Below, in pieces: positions 7,736-16,523 of a stretch of 37,815 nt of DNA. Each line of letters starts with the position of its first letter. Within the stretch, counting starts at the first letter, position 1. The DNA lies in contig JAEZRV010000081.1 in NCBI GenBank assembly GCA_023444055.1, positions 1-37,815 on the forward strand, given 5' to 3'. Origin of the DNA: Bacillota bacterium. Lineage in GTDB: Bacteria; Bacillota; Clostridia; Acetivibrionales; DSM-1351. The translations under genes and the position numbers were made by a program. A model generated the notes under the pieces. It made no database searches. It saw only the letters and a list, made by a program, of their open reading frames with translations, and was not told where the DNA came from.

Positions 7736-8326
7736 ATGAAAAAAGCAAAATTTATAGCAGTTATTATAGCTTTCTTTTTTTGCAATTTGGTTATGATTCC
7801 ATTTGCTAATGCTACGCTTAAATACTATTACAATCCATATGGTTATCATTATCAAACTGTAGAAGTAGATAATTACACCAATGTGTTTGATTATATGAAT
7901 GACACCATCAGCGCAAAGAATTCTTGGAATTGCGGATTAGAACGTAGCATATCCGTAAGTACTAGTAGCAATAATAAAATGTATCAAGGCCACTACTATG
8001 AAGAATGGTCTGGGTATTATGAGGCACTAATATATGATACATCTTATTCACAGAACAGAAGCTATTTTACAACTAAATTTAAAATAAGATTAAATGAAAA
8101 ATACATGAAAGATTATACTCCAACAGAACGGCAAGGGGTTGTTGCACATGAATTGGGGCATGCATTAGGTCTTGAACATAATGATGGTAATCCAGAACCA
8201 AAGAGCTCATTAATGAGAAGTAGTTCAACCAATTTTTCAAAAATTTACACACCTCAGACGTATGATAAAAATGCTGTAAATTTAGGCTGGACATGCTATG
8301 GCAATGTCCCAAATTATGATGATTAG
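7736..8326 (+). CDS. Secreted matrixin-like zinc metalloprotease
   Basis: 196 residues. The N-terminus is a classic signal peptide (KK, a hydrophobic core, then ANA about residues 25-27), so the enzyme is exported. The catalytic motif HELGHALGLEHND has zinc ligands His138, His142 and His148 with Glu139 as the base, the HExxHxxGxxH pattern of M10 (matrixin/metzincin) peptidases. The downstream SLMRSSS provides the Met of the metzincin Met-turn. It is shorter than most M10 enzymes, with no obvious propeptide or cysteine switch. The ATG at 7736 is chosen because AAGGAG lies 8 nt upstream and it starts the signal peptide; an in-frame upstream ATG at 7709 lacks a site. The next gene follows after 10 nt. 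Confidence 0.85.
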   Translation: MKKAKFIAVIIAFFFCNLVMIPFANATLKYYYNPYGYHYQTVEVDNYTNVFDYMNDTISAKNSWNCGLERSISVSTSSNNKMYQGHYYEEWSGYYEALIYDTSYSQNRSYFTTKFKIRLNEKYMKDYTPTERQGVVAHELGHALGLEHNDGNPEPKSSLMRSSSTNFSKIYTPQTYDKNAVNLGWTCYGNVPNYDD

Positions 8327-8336
8327 GAGGAGTTTT

Positions 8337-9026
8337 ATGTCAATGTTAAAAAGCAAAAAATTAATTATACCGACTGTAGCTATGGCAACACTAATTATTG
8401 TAGCCTTAATAGCATATAATGTGCAGTCTACTGATGTTTTCACAAAGGTATCTTTTGGAGAAATAGTCAACTTAAGCGACAACAAACCAAGCAAATCATT
8501 AAATAGGCAGATAGCTTCAGGTTCATATACGTATTACAATAATTATGATGAGCTTGATAAAAGAGCAAATTTAGTTCTTGTTGGTGAGGTTATCAAAGTT
8601 AACCCACCTGAAGAAATAAAAATATCCAGTAATAATGATACTATGATTTATACAGTTTCAGAGTTCAGAGTTGATAAAGCGATTAAAGGTAATATAAAAC
8701 AGGGGGATATCGTTAAAGTAAAGCAATATGGAGGAAACTATAACGGTGTAGACCATATAGAATCAGAAACAGGTTCAGGGTATTATCAGCTCGGTGAACG
8801 GTATATGCTATTTTTAGCAAGCTATGAAGAAGCCGAATGGGAAGTTCCATGCTCACCAATCAACCCGCTTCAGGGAAGCACGAAGATTATAAACGGTAAA
8901 ACTAAAAGAACAAATAATTATCAGTTTATAAATGATAAAGTACCTGAAGATACGCTAGTAAAGGCTATTAAAGAAAAAGTAGATAAAATCAAATTAGAAA
9001 AAGAGAAAGAAAAAGAAATGAAATAA
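8337..9026 (+). CDS. Membrane-anchored secreted hypothetical protein co-transcribed with the protease
   Basis: 229 residues. Residues 7-29 form one hydrophobic signal anchor or signal peptide. The rest is extracellular and beta-rich, including ANLVLVGEVIKVNPPEEIK, TVSEFRVDKAIKGNIKQGDIVKVKQYGG and YQLGERYMLFLASYEE. This pattern occurs in uncharacterised secreted proteins of Firmicutes. A Lys/Glu-rich helix forms the C-terminus. The ATG at 8337 follows AGGAGGAG. The start lies 10 nt after the protease stop, so the two are translated as a pair. It could be an inhibitor, substrate, chaperone or surface partner of the protease; nothing in the sequence decides between these. Confidence 0.7.
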   Translation: MSMLKSKKLIIPTVAMATLIIVALIAYNVQSTDVFTKVSFGEIVNLSDNKPSKSLNRQIASGSYTYYNNYDELDKRANLVLVGEVIKVNPPEEIKISSNNDTMIYTVSEFRVDKAIKGNIKQGDIVKVKQYGGNYNGVDHIESETGSGYYQLGERYMLFLASYEEAEWEVPCSPINPLQGSTKIINGKTKRTNNYQFINDKVPEDTLVKAIKEKVDKIKLEKEKEKEMK

Positions 9027-9074
9027 GTAACGATATAGATGTGTTCAATAACATACATATTATACATAATTTTT

Positions 9075-9114
9075 AAAAGCAGCTTCCTGTAATAAAAGGA
9101 AGCTGCTTTTTGTA
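9075..9114 (+). terminator. Strong intrinsic terminator
   Basis: AAAAGCAGCTTCC (9075-9087) and GGAAGCTGCTTTT (9098-9110) are perfect inverted copies with a 10-nt loop and a T tail. This ends the protease operon. The rest of the 9027-9361 gap is AT-rich and ends in the recurrent leader motif. Confidence 0.9.
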
Positions 9115-9325
9115 TGCCTTGGTAGACTTTTATTAACCTCAGCTTTCCAAGCTGAAAATTGAATATTCGATTTATTTTAAAACAACTAAGGGTATACTAC
9201 TAATACTATTTCGTATTTAAAAATAGAGGAAACTATTTTTAAATGCAAATTAGTATAAAAAATATAAAGGATAGAACAACTTTTTTAGCTCTGCTAAATC
9301 AGTGGATTCAACTGATGGTTTCACC

Positions 9326-9356
9326 ATTTATTGCTCAAAGTTACCGTGGAGGTTAT
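9326..9356 (+). promoter_or_regulatory. Recurrent translation-leader motif, divergent copy (RBS of the GerMN gene)
   Basis: TTTATTGCTCAAAGTTACC is followed by GTGGAGGTTA just before the ATG at 9362. It shares the CAAAGT core and GTGGAGGTTA with the copies at 20844, 29165 and 35662, but the hairpin arms are not complementary. Confidence 0.4.
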
Positions 9357-9361
9357 TTATT

Positions 9362-10384
9362 ATGAAAAAATATATTTTAATATTTGCTGTAGTTACTTTT
9401 ATTTCTCTCATTTCAGGCTGTACTGCAAAAAATAATAATAGTTTAGAAGAACAGGCGAAAGTACAAGATTATTTTCCAATAAAGGAAAACATAAAGTATG
9501 TATATGAAGGCAAAGGCAATGAATACGCTGCTTATGATGTGTACATTGACTATACTTCAGCAGATAAGGTTCAGCATAGAATCAACAATGGCGGTACAGA
9601 AATAGTTAAGGTGCTTCAGATAAAGGATGGCAAGCTTACTCAATTATTTTCCAGAGGTGAAACATATTTTAGAGAAAATTTTTTGGAAACAGGTGGAGAA
9701 GAAAATGAAATTCTATTGATGGAACCTTTGGTAAAGGGCACAACATGGACATTGAAGGATTCAAGTGTACGAACCATTACTAATACTTCTGTTGATATAA
9801 CTACGCCTTCTGGCAACTATAAAGCTATTGAGGTAACTACTGATAATTCAAATGGAAAGACAACTGATTATTATGCAAAAAATATAGGCTTGGTAAAAAC
9901 GGTATTTAACCCTGGGGAAGCTGAAATAAGTTCTTCTCTTAGTAAAATTGAGGAGAATGCTTCGTTTATACAGAATATCAATCTTTATTATATCGATGCT
10001 AATAAAAATAAAATAGTTTATCAAAATAAAGAAGTGAGTTTTAAGACAAATGATATAACAAGACAGGTATTAGAAAAAACATACAAAGAGTTAATTGTCG
10101 ATAAAATGGGAGATAAATTTTTAACAAATATTAAGATTAATAGTTTATATTTAAACAAAGATAATATGGTTTATATCGATTTTAATAATGCTTTTTTAGA
10201 AGAAATAAAAGTTGGTGCATATTACGAGAAAATGATAATTCAAAGCATTGTAAATACTTTAGGGCAGTACTACAATTCCGATAAGGTTGTTTTGACGATA
10301 GATAACAAGCCCTATGAGTCAGGGCATATGGCTATGGAAAAGGGTGGATATTTTAAAGTTAATTTTGACCAACAAGGCAATTGA
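9362..10384 (+). CDS. GerMN-domain lipoprotein
   Basis: 340 residues. The lipoprotein signal peptide ends in LISGC (Cys20), so the mature protein is tethered outside the membrane. The middle (about residues 35-205) is a beta-rich domain with YVYEGKGNEYAAYDVYIDY and DYYAKNIGLVKTVF. The C-terminal ~125 residues form a GerMN (sporulation/spore germination) domain: INLYYIDANKNKI, TRQVLEKTYKELI, KINSLYLNKDNMVYIDFN and IIQSIVNTLGQYYNSDKVVLTIDN. GerMN domains occur in GerM and other envelope proteins; the exact role here is unknown. ATG 9362 follows GGAGG; an earlier in-frame codon at 9302 would add an implausible tail before the signal peptide. Confidence 0.8.
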   Translation: MKKYILIFAVVTFISLISGCTAKNNNSLEEQAKVQDYFPIKENIKYVYEGKGNEYAAYDVYIDYTSADKVQHRINNGGTEIVKVLQIKDGKLTQLFSRGETYFRENFLETGGEENEILLMEPLVKGTTWTLKDSSVRTITNTSVDITTPSGNYKAIEVTTDNSNGKTTDYYAKNIGLVKTVFNPGEAEISSSLSKIEENASFIQNINLYYIDANKNKIVYQNKEVSFKTNDITRQVLEKTYKELIVDKMGDKFLTNIKINSLYLNKDNMVYIDFNNAFLEEIKVGAYYEKMIIQSIVNTLGQYYNSDKVVLTIDNKPYESGHMAMEKGGYFKVNFDQQGN

Positions 10385-10649
10385 TAAGTATGATCACAGA
10401 TAGACTTTTTATGTGAGAAAATTACGTGAGAAAATTGAGTTGATAATCTATATTAAGTGGCCGATTAATAATTTGAAATATGTGGGAAATATTTCTATTA
10501 ATGGATTGCAAATATCAATTAAGTGTGCTATGCTTAAAAAGCAAGTTATATAACTAATGGGTTATTTATTTTTGACAAACCTCCTTTTATTCAAGAGTGA
10601 GTTTTCCTCAGAGATTTTTAAATCCCAAAATTTTAGGAGGTATATACAA

Positions 10650-10850
10650 ATGGCAGATAAGACTATTACATGTAAGGATTGTGGAGCTACATTCACATTT
10701 ACTGAAAGTGAACAGGCATTTTACAAAGAGAAGGGTTTCGAAAACGAACCACAAAGATGCCCTAGCTGTAGAGCAGCTAGAAAGAATCAGAGATCAAACA
10801 GAGGCGGAAACGGTGGAAACAGAAGCTTTGGTGGCGGAAATAGATGGTAA
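10650..10850 (+). CDS. Small zinc-ribbon protein (zf-trcl type)
   Basis: 66 residues. Two Cys pairs, CKDCG (Cys8, Cys11) and CPSC (Cys37, Cys40), make a zinc ribbon. The segment between them (FTFTESEQAFYKEKGF) is the hallmark of the small clostridial zinc-ribbon family. A Gly/Arg/Asn-rich tail (RSNRGGNGGNRSFGGGNRW) resembles RGG-type RNA-binding tails. The protein is probably cytosolic and nucleic-acid or ribosome associated; this is inference from composition. The ATG at 10650 follows TAGGAGG and begins exactly at the conserved MADKTITC. The ~100 nt upstream are AT-rich with no ORF. Confidence 0.85.
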   Translation: MADKTITCKDCGATFTFTESEQAFYKEKGFENEPQRCPSCRAARKNQRSNRGGNGGNRSFGGGNRW

Positions 10851-10857
10851 TAAAGTA

Positions 10858-10879
10858 TTGAAACTCAAACGAGTTTCAA
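10858..10879 (+). terminator. Short perfect hairpin after the zinc-ribbon gene
   Basis: TTGAAACTC and GAGTTTCAA flank a 4-nt AAAC loop, 8 nt after the stop codon. There is no T tract, so it may protect the 3' end rather than terminate. Confidence 0.5.
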
Positions 10880-10911
10880 CGCTCTTAAATTAAATTTTAT
10901 TTCGAAATGAT

Positions 10912-10958
10912 CAAAAGGGTAGTTTATTCTCTAATATGGGGAGTTTACTATCCTTTTT
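10912..10958 (+). terminator. Intrinsic terminator
   Basis: AAAAGGGTAGT and ACTATCCTTTTTT form a long stem whose inner part also pairs partly, ending in six T. Confidence 0.75.
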
Positions 10959-10965
10959 TGTTTTA

Positions 10966-11102
10966 CTAAAGTCAATTACGGCTCAAAGCCTTCGTCTTTT
11001 AGGCGGATTCTTCTTTTAAACTGTTTTATAGCTTCTTGGATGGTTAACAGATTGTAATTGACTTTAGCACGGTTAGACTTGCTCGGTACAGTTTGACTTA
11101 TT
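10966..11102 (-). pseudogene. Decayed coding remnant bounded by a 14-bp inverted repeat
   Basis: CTAAAGTCAATTAC (10966-10979) and GTAATTGACTTTAG (11054-11067) are perfect inverted copies. On the minus strand a frame open from about 11100 to a stop at 10976 reads SNRAKVNYNLLTIQEAIKQF and continues RRIRLKDEGFEP. It has a protein-like composition but no start. It could be the tail of a lost gene, perhaps of an insertion element. No family is recognised. Confidence 0.3.
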
Positions 11103-11152
11103 CAGCAAAAAGTTTGTTCTAGCATTCTAACGTACTTTGTTTTTTTGAAGTA

Positions 11153-11262
11153 AAAAAAGAGTTGAGCCTGTCGTGAAATGTATTTCAACAATTATATATA
11201 GTGCATTGTTTTTAGCTAATATAATTGTATGAAAATGATTTCAACAGTCCCAACTCTTTTTT
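11153..11262. terminator. Long imperfect palindrome, bidirectional terminator of the ATPase gene
   Basis: The ends AAAAAAGAGTTG and CAACTCTTTTTT pair perfectly. Pairing continues through about 45 nt of each arm with small bulges, giving a 110-nt hairpin 18 nt past the stop of the minus-strand ATPase gene. Read on the minus strand it ends in six T, so it can terminate that gene. Its size and imperfect arms are unusual for a simple terminator. Confidence 0.7.
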
Positions 11263-11279
11263 CTAACTTATTTTAATGC

Positions 11280-13946
11280 CTACGCTTCTGCTTTATCTTT
11301 CTTAAAAGATTTAATAAGTTTAATTATTTCATTAATTGTAAGGGGAACCAAAGCGAACAGAATTACAATTCCCCAATCTGTTACACTTAAGTTATGCACC
11401 TTGAAAGCAGTTGCAAGGAATGGTATGGATATAACTCCAAGCTGGAGAATAAATCCTACAATAATTGCTCCAATCAAGTACATATTAGAGAACAACCCTA
11501 TTTTAAATATGGATTTAGTAGCGCTTCTCATTGATAATGAATAAAATAACTGCGATGCAGCCAATACAACAAACGACATAGTTCTAGCGTATGTTAAAAC
11601 ATCTTCTGGAATGTTTTCTGAACCCATAGAATAACCATGTTCATATAATCCAAAATAGAAGGCTATTAACGTTAATGCACCTATTAAAGAACCACCCAAG
11701 ATTGCTCTAAACGCTGCACCGTCTGCAAAAAAACTATCCTTTGGGTTTCTAGGCTTCTTCTTCATAACATCTTTATCGCCTGGATCAATACCAAGTGAAA
11801 TAGCTGGTAAAGTATCAGTAATAAGATTTATCCATAGAATTTGAGTTGGCATCAAAGGCACTGGCCAGAAGAATAGGATAGACAAAAATATTGTTATTAC
11901 CTCTCCTAAGTTACAGGATAGTAGGAAAACAACAGTCTTTTTAATGTTATTATAAATGTTTCTGCCTTCTTCAATAGCATGAACAATTGTTGTAAAGTTG
12001 TCATCTGTCAGTATCATATCGCTTGCACCCTTAGCAACATCTGTTCCAGTGATACCCATAGCGACGCCGATGTCTGCAAATTTTAATGATGGAGCATCAT
12101 TTACACCATCCCCAGTCATAGAAACTATATTTCCATGGGATTTAAAGGCTCTAACTATTTTAACCTTATGTTCTGGGGACACTCTTGCGAATACTCTATA
12201 ATTATTAATGTTTTTTGAAAATTTCTCATCTGGAATTTCATCTATTTCTAAACCTGTTAAACTTTGCTCAATTGAGTCTGCAATTCCTAGTTCTTTTGCT
12301 ATTGCTACTGCAGTATTTTTATGGTCACCGGTAATCATTATAGGTGTAATACCAGCCGCTTTTGCTTCTTCTATAGAGGCCTTAACTTCTATTCTAGGAG
12401 GATCAATCATTCCAACTAGTCCGATTATAGTTAAATCCTTTTCCATTTCTTCAGGGGCTATAACACTAGTTGTGTCCTTAAATGCTACACCAAGAACTCT
12501 TAAAGCTGAATCTGACATCTGCTCTGTAATTTTTAGATAATTTTCTTTAATTTCATCTGTCAACGGAACTATTTTTCCATCTACGAGAGCATTGCTAGAA
12601 ATCTTTAACAGGTTGTCTATTGCACCCTTAGTGTGAACTCTATAGCCTGTATTTTCCTTGTTTAAGGTTGACATTAATTTTCTGTCTGAATCAAATGGCT
12701 TTTCGGATACTCGGGTATGTTTTTCATTTAAGCTGTTTCTTGATAATCCATATTTATTGCCTAAAATTATTAATGCTATTTCAGTAGGATCTCCAGTTCC
12801 TTGGCCATTTTCATAGGTTGCATCTGAACAAAGAACGAAAGATTTTATAAGTTCTATCTTGTCACCGGAAGCTTCTAGACCCGATTCTACAGCAGGTACA
12901 TCTGCAAGATTATTTAAGGTATAGTGTCTAACAACTGTCATTTTGTTTTGCGTAAGAGTACCGGTTTTATCTGAGCATATAATATTAACAGAACCTAATG
13001 TTTCAACTGCTGGAAGCTTTTTTACTATTGCATTGATTTTAGACATTCTTGTAACACCGAGAGCTAATACAATAGCAACTATAGCTGCTAATCCTTCAGG
13101 AATTGCAGCAACTGCCAAGCTGATAGCGGTTAAGAACATTTCAAAAAGATCTCTTTTCTGAATTAATGCGATTACGAATATAAGAACACAAATACCTATA
13201 GCAATAAATCCAAGGACTTTACCAAGCTCTTCTAGTCTTTTTTGAAGAGGAGTCATTTCATTATTATCTTCATCAAGTATTTTCGCTATTTTACCAATTT
13301 CTGTTTCCATTGCCGTTGCAACAACTACGCCTTCACCTCTACCATAAGTAGTAAGGGTAGACATGAATGCCATATTTGTCTTGTCACCTATTGGAGTTTT
13401 AGGATCTTCATATATAGACTTTGAATCTTTGTCGGAAGAGACAGACTCTCCAGTTAGAGCTGATTCTTCAATCTGAAGATTTGCACTTTCAATAAGTCTT
13501 AAATCTGCTGGTACAAATCTGCCAGCATCTAAAATGACGATATCGCCGGGAACTATTTCTTCAGAATTGATTTCTTTTGCTTCTCCATCTCGTCTGACTA
13601 AAGCTTTAGGAGTTGTCATTTTTTGAAGAGCTTCAATGGCTTTTCCAGCCTTATATTCTTGAAATACGCCAATTACAGCATTTAAAATAACAACTAATAA
13701 GATTATTATTGCATCTGCATATTCGCCTATAGCCAAAGTAATTGCAGCTGCGCCAAGGAGAACATATATCAGCATATCCTTTAGTTGAGAAAAAAATAGT
13801 GCTAGCAAGCTTTTCTTAGGTTTGCTCTTTAGTTTGTTCTCTCCGTATTTTTCAAGCCTTGATTTAGCTTCTGCACTTGTAAGACCCTTTGAAGGATTTA
13901 CATCAAGCTTTTTTAAAACTTCTTCTTGCGACTGTGAAAACCACAT
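11280..13946 (-). CDS. Calcium-type P-type ATPase (P2 family)
   Basis: 888 residues, full length for bacterial SERCA/PMCA-like pumps. Order: N-terminal cation-ATPase domain (SQEEVLKKLDVNPSKGLTSAEA), TM pair, actuator motif LTGES, TM4 with AAIPEGLAAIVAIVLALG (the PEGL site typical of Ca2+ pumps), phosphorylation motif CSDKTGTLTQ, nucleotide-binding FDSDRKLMS and KGA, hinge MITGDHKNTA and GDGVNDAPSLK, then TM5-TM10 with NLGEVITIFL and LWINLITDTLPAISLG, which carry the Ca2+-coordinating Asn/Asp residues. It should export Ca2+ (possibly Mn2+) using ATP. The ATG follows AGGAGG inside a copy of the recurrent leader motif. Transcription comes from a consensus promoter at 14207-14235 with a leader of about 250 nt. 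Confidence 0.93.
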   Translation of the reverse strand: MWFSQSQEEVLKKLDVNPSKGLTSAEAKSRLEKYGENKLKSKPKKSLLALFFSQLKDMLIYVLLGAAAITLAIGEYADAIIILLVVILNAVIGVFQEYKAGKAIEALQKMTTPKALVRRDGEAKEINSEEIVPGDIVILDAGRFVPADLRLIESANLQIEESALTGESVSSDKDSKSIYEDPKTPIGDKTNMAFMSTLTTYGRGEGVVVATAMETEIGKIAKILDEDNNEMTPLQKRLEELGKVLGFIAIGICVLIFVIALIQKRDLFEMFLTAISLAVAAIPEGLAAIVAIVLALGVTRMSKINAIVKKLPAVETLGSVNIICSDKTGTLTQNKMTVVRHYTLNNLADVPAVESGLEASGDKIELIKSFVLCSDATYENGQGTGDPTEIALIILGNKYGLSRNSLNEKHTRVSEKPFDSDRKLMSTLNKENTGYRVHTKGAIDNLLKISSNALVDGKIVPLTDEIKENYLKITEQMSDSALRVLGVAFKDTTSVIAPEEMEKDLTIIGLVGMIDPPRIEVKASIEEAKAAGITPIMITGDHKNTAVAIAKELGIADSIEQSLTGLEIDEIPDEKFSKNINNYRVFARVSPEHKVKIVRAFKSHGNIVSMTGDGVNDAPSLKFADIGVAMGITGTDVAKGASDMILTDDNFTTIVHAIEEGRNIYNNIKKTVVFLLSCNLGEVITIFLSILFFWPVPLMPTQILWINLITDTLPAISLGIDPGDKDVMKKKPRNPKDSFFADGAAFRAILGGSLIGALTLIAFYFGLYEHGYSMGSENIPEDVLTYARTMSFVVLAASQLFYSLSMRSATKSIFKIGLFSNMYLIGAIIVGFILQLGVISIPFLATAFKVHNLSVTDWGIVILFALVPLTINEIIKLIKSFKKDKAEA

Positions 13947-13947
13947 A

Positions 13948-13979
13948 TTAACCTCCTACGCCCAACTTTGGGTCGAAAA
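13948..13979 (-). promoter_or_regulatory. Recurrent translation-leader motif (RBS of the Ca2+ ATPase)
   Basis: Read on the minus strand: TTTTCGACCCAAAGTTGGG, then CGTAGGAGGTTAAT, then ATG. CCCAAAGTTGGG can form a small stem-loop immediately 5' of the Shine-Dalgarno, as in the copy at 29165. Confidence 0.55.
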
Positions 13980-14206
13980 TTTAGTGAATTACTCTGCCAA
14001 AACCTTTGTTTTGTAGAGGTAAAGCAATGGGTATTTCTACTTTAGTTTTTTATATATTTTGCTCTTTTTCTTAATAATTTACCAGCTACAATTAAACTAT
14101 TCAATTAAATATATTATTATGTAAAAAAACAGTAGTATCTCATAACAAAAATCATTATGCAAATTAGACTTGAACTCATAATTATTAAGACATTAGCAGT
14201 GTTAGT

Positions 14207-14235
14207 ATTATATTCTATATGGTGTAAATTGTCAA
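14207..14235 (-). promoter_or_regulatory. Perfect consensus sigma-A promoter of the Ca2+ ATPase
   Basis: On the minus strand TTGACA (14235-14230), a 17-nt spacer and TATAAT (14212-14207). The transcript would start near 14200, leaving about 250 nt of untranslated leader before the ATG at 13946. The rest of the divergent gap 13947-14522 is AT-rich with no gene. Confidence 0.8.
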
Positions 14236-14440
14236 TTTGACTTGATTTGCAAGAAAAATCTTTAATAATGTTTTGGACTAAGAATTAATTTTTAATTATT
14301 TACAAACAATATTGTTGTAAAAATAGTGTTTGGAGTGATTGTTTGGAGTGACTAATATGTTGCAAATATCATAAATCACGTAAAGAACAAAAACATACAA
14401 TTCATAAAAATAAAACTATGTTATACCATATTAAAAACTA

Positions 14441-14469
14441 TTGATAATTTTATAACAATTTGTTAAAAT
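14441..14469 (+). promoter_or_regulatory. Promoter of the EET operon
   Basis: TTGATA (14441-14446), a 17-nt spacer and TAAAAT (14464-14469), with a TGT extended -10 element directly before it. It lies 53 nt upstream of the ndh2-like start. Confidence 0.7.
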
Positions 14470-14522
14470 AATAATCGAAATATAGAATAAAATGTCGAAT
14501 AACAATAAAACAGGAGAAGTCT

Positions 14523-16523
14523 ATGAATAGTAGAATTGTAATAATTGGTGCAGGCTATGCCGGTATTTTAACGGCAAAAAAGCTAGCAAAAAAATTCAAA
14601 AAAAATGATACTGTCAGTATTACAATTATTGATAGAAATCCATTTCATACTATGCTGACTGAGCTTCATGAGGTGGCAGCAAATCGCGTTGATGAGGACA
14701 GCATTAAGGTGGGTCTAAAAAAGGTTTTTGCAGGAAGAAAAGTTGACGTTGTTCTTGATAATATAGAATCAATAGATTTTAATAATCATGTTGCAATTGG
14801 TGCAATTAAAGAATATGAGTACGACTATTTGGTTTTGGCTGCAGGTTCTAAGCCAACTTATTTTGGTATTCCCGGCGCACAAGAATATGCGCACAAGCTT
14901 TGGTCATATGAGGATGCTGTAAATCTTAAAGATCACATTCAGAATGTTTTCAGAAAAGCTGCATGTGAAAGAAATCTTGAAGAAAAGAAAAAACTGCTTA
15001 GCTTTTATGTGGTTGGAGCAGGTTTTACAGGTGTAGAAATGGCAGGTGAGCTTGCCGAATATGTTCCTATTCTTTGTGATAAGCATGAAATAGATAGAGA
15101 GCTTGTAACTATTTTCAACGTAGACATCCTTAAAAGAACTGTACCTACTTTGCCTGAAAAGCTTTCTAACAAAGTTGAAAGACGTTTAAATAAAATGGGC
15201 GTAAAATTAATGCTTAATTCAGGCGTTTGCGGTATAGGCCCTGATTATATAGAAGTTAAAGCAAATGAAAAGGTTAGTCGTTATAATGCAGGTACGGTAA
15301 TCTGGGCAGCCGGTATTGAAAGTTCTGATATTACCAACGAAGCTGCTAAAACTCTAGAATCAGCAAACAGAGGACGTATTAAATTAGATCCCTACCTACG
15401 TTCAGTAGACAATGATCATGTATATGTGGTTGGTGACAATATGCTGTTTACTGCAGAAGGTGAAGAAAGACCTGTTCCCCAGATGGTTGAAAACTGTGAA
15501 CAGAGTGCAGCAATTGTGGCAAAAAATATATATTGTGCAGTAACGGGTAAGGGTGAGATGTTGGTGTACAAGCCAGCCTTTCATGGAATGATGGTTTCTA
15601 TAGGCGGCAGATATGGTGTTGCCAGAGTTGGTTTGCCAAATCGCATGTTCAATCTCCCATCATTTTTGGCAATGTTTGTAAAGCACTTTATAAATATAGT
15701 TTATTTTATTCAGGTATTAGGCTGGAATAAAGTATTCAGCTATTTGAAACATGAATTTTTTACTATACGAAATTGTAGAAGCTTTGTAGGTGGACATTTC
15801 TCAAATAGAACGCCTAGCTTTTTGATGGTACCACTTAGAGTTTGGCTTGGTGCCGTATGGTTGTTTGAAGGTATTATGAAAGTTATTGAAGGTTGGTTTG
15901 TGTCACCTAAATTGACAGGCTTCTTTGGTGGTGCCAGTTCATGGTATAACAGTATTTTATACGGCTCAACCGGAGCACTTGAAGGAACTAGCGGAGCAAC
16001 AGCAGTACAGGCAGCGACTGAAGCAGTCAGTTCAGCAACGAGTGAGGCTGGTCAAGAGGTAGCAGCAAGCGTTGGCACAACTATTTTGAATTTTGATTTC
16101 TTAGGTCTATTCCGTTTGATTTTTGTAAGTGGTAAGGAACTATCAAAGTCAGTTATAGGCGATTATGCTTTTAAAATTGATGTGCCACTTATGAACTGGT
16201 TTACTGACAAACTGATTATGCCAAACGACGGTGTTCAGATTTTTATGCAGACTTTTATCGTAATAGCAGAAATTTTAATAGGTCTTGCATTAATTGGAGG
16301 ATTATTTACAACCCCAGCGTCAGCATTTTCATTGGTGCTTCAGGCTATGTTTGTTTGCACTACAGGTCTCTATTTATCAACTTTCTGGATGATATTTGCT
16401 GCAATTGCAGTGTTAATAGGAGCTGGAAGAACATTTGGACTTGATTATTATGCAATGCCATATTTAAAAAAACTATGGAGAAAACTACCTTTTGTAAGAA
16501 GGTTGTATATTTATAATGATTAA
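14523..16523 (+). CDS. ndh2: Type II NADH dehydrogenase with C-terminal membrane domain (EET Ndh2)
   Basis: 666 residues. The N-terminal ~400 residues are an NDH-2 flavoprotein: FAD-binding GAGYAG (9-14), LVLAAGS, NADH-binding VVGAGFTGVEMAGELAEY, and the second FAD motif VYVVGDNM. The C-terminal ~230 residues hold several membrane helices with DoxX-like character (MVPLRVWLGAVWLFEGIMKV, FIVIAEILIGLALIGGLFTTPA, TFWMIFAAIAVLIGAG), interrupted by an Ala/Ser/Thr-rich segment around residues 485-520. Listeria EET Ndh2 likewise has an extra membrane part. The role is to oxidise NADH and reduce a membrane quinone. ATG follows AGGAGA. Its stop overlaps the start of the polyprenyl synthase by 8 nt, indicating translational coupling. 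Confidence 0.88.
   Translation: MNSRIVIIGAGYAGILTAKKLAKKFKKNDTVSITIIDRNPFHTMLTELHEVAANRVDEDSIKVGLKKVFAGRKVDVVLDNIESIDFNNHVAIGAIKEYEYDYLVLAAGSKPTYFGIPGAQEYAHKLWSYEDAVNLKDHIQNVFRKAACERNLEEKKKLLSFYVVGAGFTGVEMAGELAEYVPILCDKHEIDRELVTIFNVDILKRTVPTLPEKLSNKVERRLNKMGVKLMLNSGVCGIGPDYIEVKANEKVSRYNAGTVIWAAGIESSDITNEAAKTLESANRGRIKLDPYLRSVDNDHVYVVGDNMLFTAEGEERPVPQMVENCEQSAAIVAKNIYCAVTGKGEMLVYKPAFHGMMVSIGGRYGVARVGLPNRMFNLPSFLAMFVKHFINIVYFIQVLGWNKVFSYLKHEFFTIRNCRSFVGGHFSNRTPSFLMVPLRVWLGAVWLFEGIMKVIEGWFVSPKLTGFFGGASSWYNSILYGSTGALEGTSGATAVQAATEAVSSATSEAGQEVAASVGTTILNFDFLGLFRLIFVSGKELSKSVIGDYAFKIDVPLMNWFTDKLIMPNDGVQIFMQTFIVIAEILIGLALIGGLFTTPASAFSLVLQAMFVCTTGLYLSTFWMIFAAIAVLIGAGRTFGLDYYAMPYLKKLWRKLPFVRRLYIYND

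Noticed and set aside
10597..10893. Plus-strand ORF of 98 codons overlapping the zinc-ribbon gene
   Set aside because: It is out of frame with the conserved Cys motifs and lacks a ribosome-binding site, which the zinc-ribbon frame has.
11998..12540. Plus-strand ORFs opposite the Ca2+ ATPase
   Set aside because: They are shadows of a gene with all P-type ATPase motifs and have no ribosome-binding sites.
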